From assembly GCA_964504445.1 (NCBI GenBank), contig CAZDEO010000144.1, forward strand, positions 1 through 7,939: DNA of 7,939 nt, given 5' to 3'. The notes under the pieces are model-generated. The model worked only from the letters and a program-made list of their open reading frames with translations. It was not told the origin of the DNA and did no database searches. This DNA comes from JACSRF01 sp964504445. GTDB taxonomy: Bacteria > Chloroflexota > Anaerolineae > Promineifilales > Promineifilaceae. Position numbers and translations under genes: made by a program. Of the stretch, positions 6,265-7,939 are shown one piece after another (position 1 is the stretch's first letter; every line of letters starts with the position of its first letter).

Positions 6265-7488
6265 TTAATGGATAATCCCGAATTTCCGCCCTCCGGCAAT
6301 CATCGTGTCCGCGCAGTAATCCAAATCTTCCGTCGTATGCGCTGCCAGTACACAGGCCCGCAAGCGCGATAGTTTAGCTGGGACCACGGGGGCCACCACC
6401 GCCTGCACAAAAATGCCATTTTGCTGGCAATAGTGGGCCAACTGCACCGCCGGTTCCAGATCGCCACAGATCACGGGCACAATTGCCGTTTGCGAGTACA
6501 ACAAATCAAACCCTGCATCTTTGAGCCGCCCGGCAAAGTGGCGGTAGTTGTCTTGTACCTTTTTTACCCGCCACGGCTCCTCTTCAATGACATCAAAGGC
6601 CGCCTTTGCTGCCGCTGCTGACGCTGGCGGAATGGCTGCGGAAAAAATGAAAGCCCGCGCTTCATGTTTTAGAAAGGTAATTAGCTCATTGTTACCGGCC
6701 ACGTACCCGCCGCCACTCGGTATGGTTTTGCTGAGGGTGCCCATTTTGATGTCAATGGTATCCGGAGACATGCCAAAATGCTCTTCAATGCCGTGCCCCG
6801 TTTCGCCCAACACGCCAATGGAGTGGGCTTCATCAATCATCAGGTAAGCTTCGTATTTTTTGCATAGGCGGTGGACTTCGGGCAGGTTAATAATGTCGCC
6901 ATCCATGCTGAACACGGCATCAGCCACGACAATAATACGGCTATTTGGCCCGCTTTTTCGCGCTTCTTGCAGGCGTCTTTCCAGGTGTTCCATGTCGTTA
7001 TGGCGAAAGCGCACATGGTTCGCCATGGCTAACATGCACCCATCTACAATGCTGGCGTGGTTTAGCTTGTCGCTAATAACAGTGTCCCCTTTGCGCAGCA
7101 GGCCAGAAATGGTAGCCAGATTGGTGGCGTACCCGCTAGAAAATGTAATGGCGGCATCGGTTTGCTTGAAGCGCGCAATACGCTCTTCTAGCTCGTTGTG
7201 CAGCACTAATGAACCAGCCAACAGCCGTACCCCATGGGTGCCGGTTCCGTATTGGTCAATGGCGGCTTTGGCGGCGGCGTTGATTTTGGGGTGCCCAATT
7301 AGGCCCAGGTAGGAGTAGCTGCCTAGCATAATCATCTCGCCGTGGTTTTCAACATTTACACGGCCGTTAGGCAATATCTCTTTTGTGGCTTCCAAATAAA
7401 AGTACATACCTTCTTGTTTGTAATATTCAATGGGCCACAGCATATCCGGTGTTAAGCTGGTTTTTGCCAGCGCTTCCTCATGCATCAT
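6265..7488 (-). CDS. PLP-dependent alpha-oxoamine synthase (BioF/KBL/SPT-like)
   Basis: A 407-residue fold-type I PLP enzyme of the family that condenses an amino acid with an acyl-CoA, releasing CO2 and CoA. Members include glycine C-acetyltransferase (KBL), 8-amino-7-oxononanoate synthase (BioF) and serine palmitoyltransferase. Visible landmarks are GSYSYLGL near residue 56, GTGTHGVRLLAG at 81-92, DKLNHASIVDG at 140-150 (His144 expected to stack on PLP), DAVFSMDGD at 190-198, the cofactor Asp in DEAHSIG (219-225), and the PLP-binding Lys254 in GTLSKTIPSGGGYVAG. The sequence GTHG instead of the common GSGGS-type turn, and the K-TIPS tail after the lysine, fit neither classical BioF nor KBL neatly, so the substrate pair is unassigned. 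Two ATGs stand in tandem (7488 and 7485). GAGGTGA six bases before the first supports 7488. It has its own terminator and probably its own promoter. No biotin or threonine-degradation neighbours are present. Confidence 0.88.
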   Translation of the reverse strand: MMHEEALAKTSLTPDMLWPIEYYKQEGMYFYLEATKEILPNGRVNVENHGEMIMLGSYSYLGLIGHPKINAAAKAAIDQYGTGTHGVRLLAGSLVLHNELEERIARFKQTDAAITFSSGYATNLATISGLLRKGDTVISDKLNHASIVDGCMLAMANHVRFRHNDMEHLERRLQEARKSGPNSRIIVVADAVFSMDGDIINLPEVHRLCKKYEAYLMIDEAHSIGVLGETGHGIEEHFGMSPDTIDIKMGTLSKTIPSGGGYVAGNNELITFLKHEARAFIFSAAIPPASAAAAKAAFDVIEEEPWRVKKVQDNYRHFAGRLKDAGFDLLYSQTAIVPVICGDLEPAVQLAHYCQQNGIFVQAVVAPVVPAKLSRLRACVLAAHTTEDLDYCADTMIAGGRKFGIIH

Positions 7489-7494
7489 AATCCT

Positions 7495-7501
7495 TCACCT
7501 C
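7495..7501 (-). promoter_or_regulatory. Ribosome binding site of the oxoamine synthase gene
   Basis: GAGGTGA on the minus strand is a near-complete Shine-Dalgarno and ends six bases before the ATG at 7488. It is the strongest well-placed ribosome site in the window. Confidence 0.8.
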
Positions 7502-7519
7502 TAGTAAAAATTACTCTAG
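7501..7519. other. Short inverted repeat next to the oxoamine synthase ribosome site
   Basis: AGTAA (7503-7507) and TTACT (7511-7515) form a 5-bp dyad with a three-base centre, bracketed by CTAG on both sides (7501-7504 and 7516-7519). In the mRNA it lies just upstream of, and touches, the Shine-Dalgarno. It could be a weak operator or a small leader hairpin. The A+T-rich stem would be unstable. Confidence 0.3.
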
Positions 7520-7532
7520 CGTAAACAGTCAT

Positions 7533-7548
7533 TGGCTAATTCTAGCCA
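7533..7548. promoter_or_regulatory. 16-bp dyad covering the candidate -10 box (possible operator)
   Basis: TGGCTA (7533-7538) and TAGCCA (7543-7548) are perfect 6-bp inverted arms around ATTC. The candidate -10 hexamer of the minus-strand promoter lies inside this dyad. A dimeric repressor bound here would block the promoter. No regulator gene is in the window. Confidence 0.4.
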
Positions 7549-7567
7549 TACTCTATCCTTTACTCAA
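7539..7567 (-). promoter_or_regulatory. Candidate promoter of the oxoamine synthase gene
   Basis: On the minus strand TTGAGT (7567-7562, four of six matches to the sigma70 -35) is followed after exactly 17 bases by TAGAAT (7544-7539, five of six matches to the -10). Transcription would start near 7532, giving a leader of about 44 bases ahead of the ATG. The surrounding 7501-7620 is clearly more A+T-rich than the genes. Confidence 0.45.
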
Positions 7568-7635
7568 ATCTTTCAAACCAATTTAAACCATCAATATCTA
7601 TCAAATTGCCTGAAGTTACCAGACCCGAACGGCCG

Positions 7636-7665
7636 TTAACCCCCAGCGCCCAACTTTGCTACAAT
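7636..7665 (+). promoter_or_regulatory. Candidate promoter of the divergent plus-strand gene
   Basis: TTAACC (7636-7641, four of six -35 matches) is separated by 18 bases from TACAAT (7660-7665, five of six -10 matches). The expected start of transcription falls at about 7672, which is the A of the ATG. One copy of the ACGGCCGT octamer (7629-7636) abuts the -35. Confidence 0.4.
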
Positions 7666-7671
7666 ATCTGC

Positions 7672-7939
7672 ATGCCCAAATCAACCCGTATCATGCAATG
7701 GCGGCAGCGGCGCTTCCGGCGCGCCCGCCAGGGAGGCCAGGCGGCCCGCCGGTCTGGTTGCCTGGTAGGATTGCTCCTGCTGGCCATAGCCTGCACTGTG
7801 CTGATGCTGGGTTTGGCGGGAACAACGGCCGTTGCCGCCTACCTGGCCCAATCCCTGCCCGATATCGCCCAACTCGAACGCCTAGGCCAGGACAACACCA
7901 CCTTTGAGACCAGCAAAATCTATGCCTGGGGTGCTCCAC
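7672..7939 (+). CDS. N-terminus of a membrane-anchored protein, probably class A penicillin-binding protein (cut by right edge)
   Basis: The frame is open from ATG at 7672 to the end of the window (89 codons). Residues 1-29 are very basic (many Arg), residues 30-58 form one long hydrophobic membrane segment, and the polar remainder LAQSLPDIAQLERLGQDNTTFETSKIY would be outside. This matches the type II topology and the LPDI...L...(T/S)KIY stretch that leads into the glycosyltransferase domain of PBP1A-like peptidoglycan synthases. No catalytic motif lies inside the window, so the assignment rests on this short stretch only. A second in-frame ATG (7693) has no ribosome site either. With no Shine-Dalgarno and a -10-like TACAAT seven bases before the ATG, a leaderless transcript is possible. 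Other single-pass proteins with a basic tail cannot be excluded. Confidence 0.55.
   Translation, partial: MPKSTRIMQWRQRRFRRARQGGQAARRSGCLVGLLLLAIACTVLMLGLAGTTAVAAYLAQSLPDIAQLERLGQDNTTFETSKIYAWGAP

Overview
The window reads as a bacterial chromosome segment of moderate-to-high G+C. All complete genes lie on the minus strand, so transcription runs from right to left. The right-hand end carries the start of a divergent plus-strand gene. No RNA gene, CRISPR array, transposase or phage gene was seen. The protein styles, short tandem repeats between genes and a recurring 8-bp palindrome make a Chloroflexota (Anaerolineae-like) organism the best guess. This is a judgement from family resemblance and is not proven by any marker in the window.

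Layout in transcription order on the minus strand. (1) 7488-6265 is a PLP-dependent alpha-oxoamine synthase (BioF/KBL/SPT superfamily). It has its own candidate promoter, a strong ribosome binding site, and a well-formed intrinsic terminator at 6175-6141, so it is probably monocistronic. (2) 5960 to the left edge is one gene cluster for a branched-chain-amino-acid-type (Liv/HAAT) ABC importer. It holds the ATPase livG (5960-5187), a long-chain-type acyl-CoA synthetase (5106-3187), the permeases livH (3138-2185) and livM (2119-995), and the N-terminal 287 residues of the substrate-binding lipoprotein (861 to beyond base 1). A second ATPase (livF) is expected for this importer type but is not in the window. 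On the plus strand, a membrane-anchored protein resembling the N-terminus of a class A penicillin-binding protein starts at 7672 and runs off the right edge.

How they work together: the lipoprotein captures a ligand outside the membrane, LivH and LivM form the channel, and LivG powers import. The CoA ligase lies inside the operon, between the ATPase and the permeases, which suggests that the imported compound is a carboxylic acid activated to its CoA thioester on entry rather than, or as well as, an amino acid. This is inference.

The least ordinary content is at DNA level. ACGGCCGT occurs nine times in 7.9 kb, in three reading-frame phases and between genes. Heptamer tandem repeats fill the spacers before the CoA ligase and before livH, and both of those genes lack a Shine-Dalgarno. 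An octamer repeat and hairpin sit before livM. A perfect dyad covers the candidate -10 of the oxoamine synthase gene, a large palindrome follows that gene, and the divergent gene appears to be transcribed without a leader.
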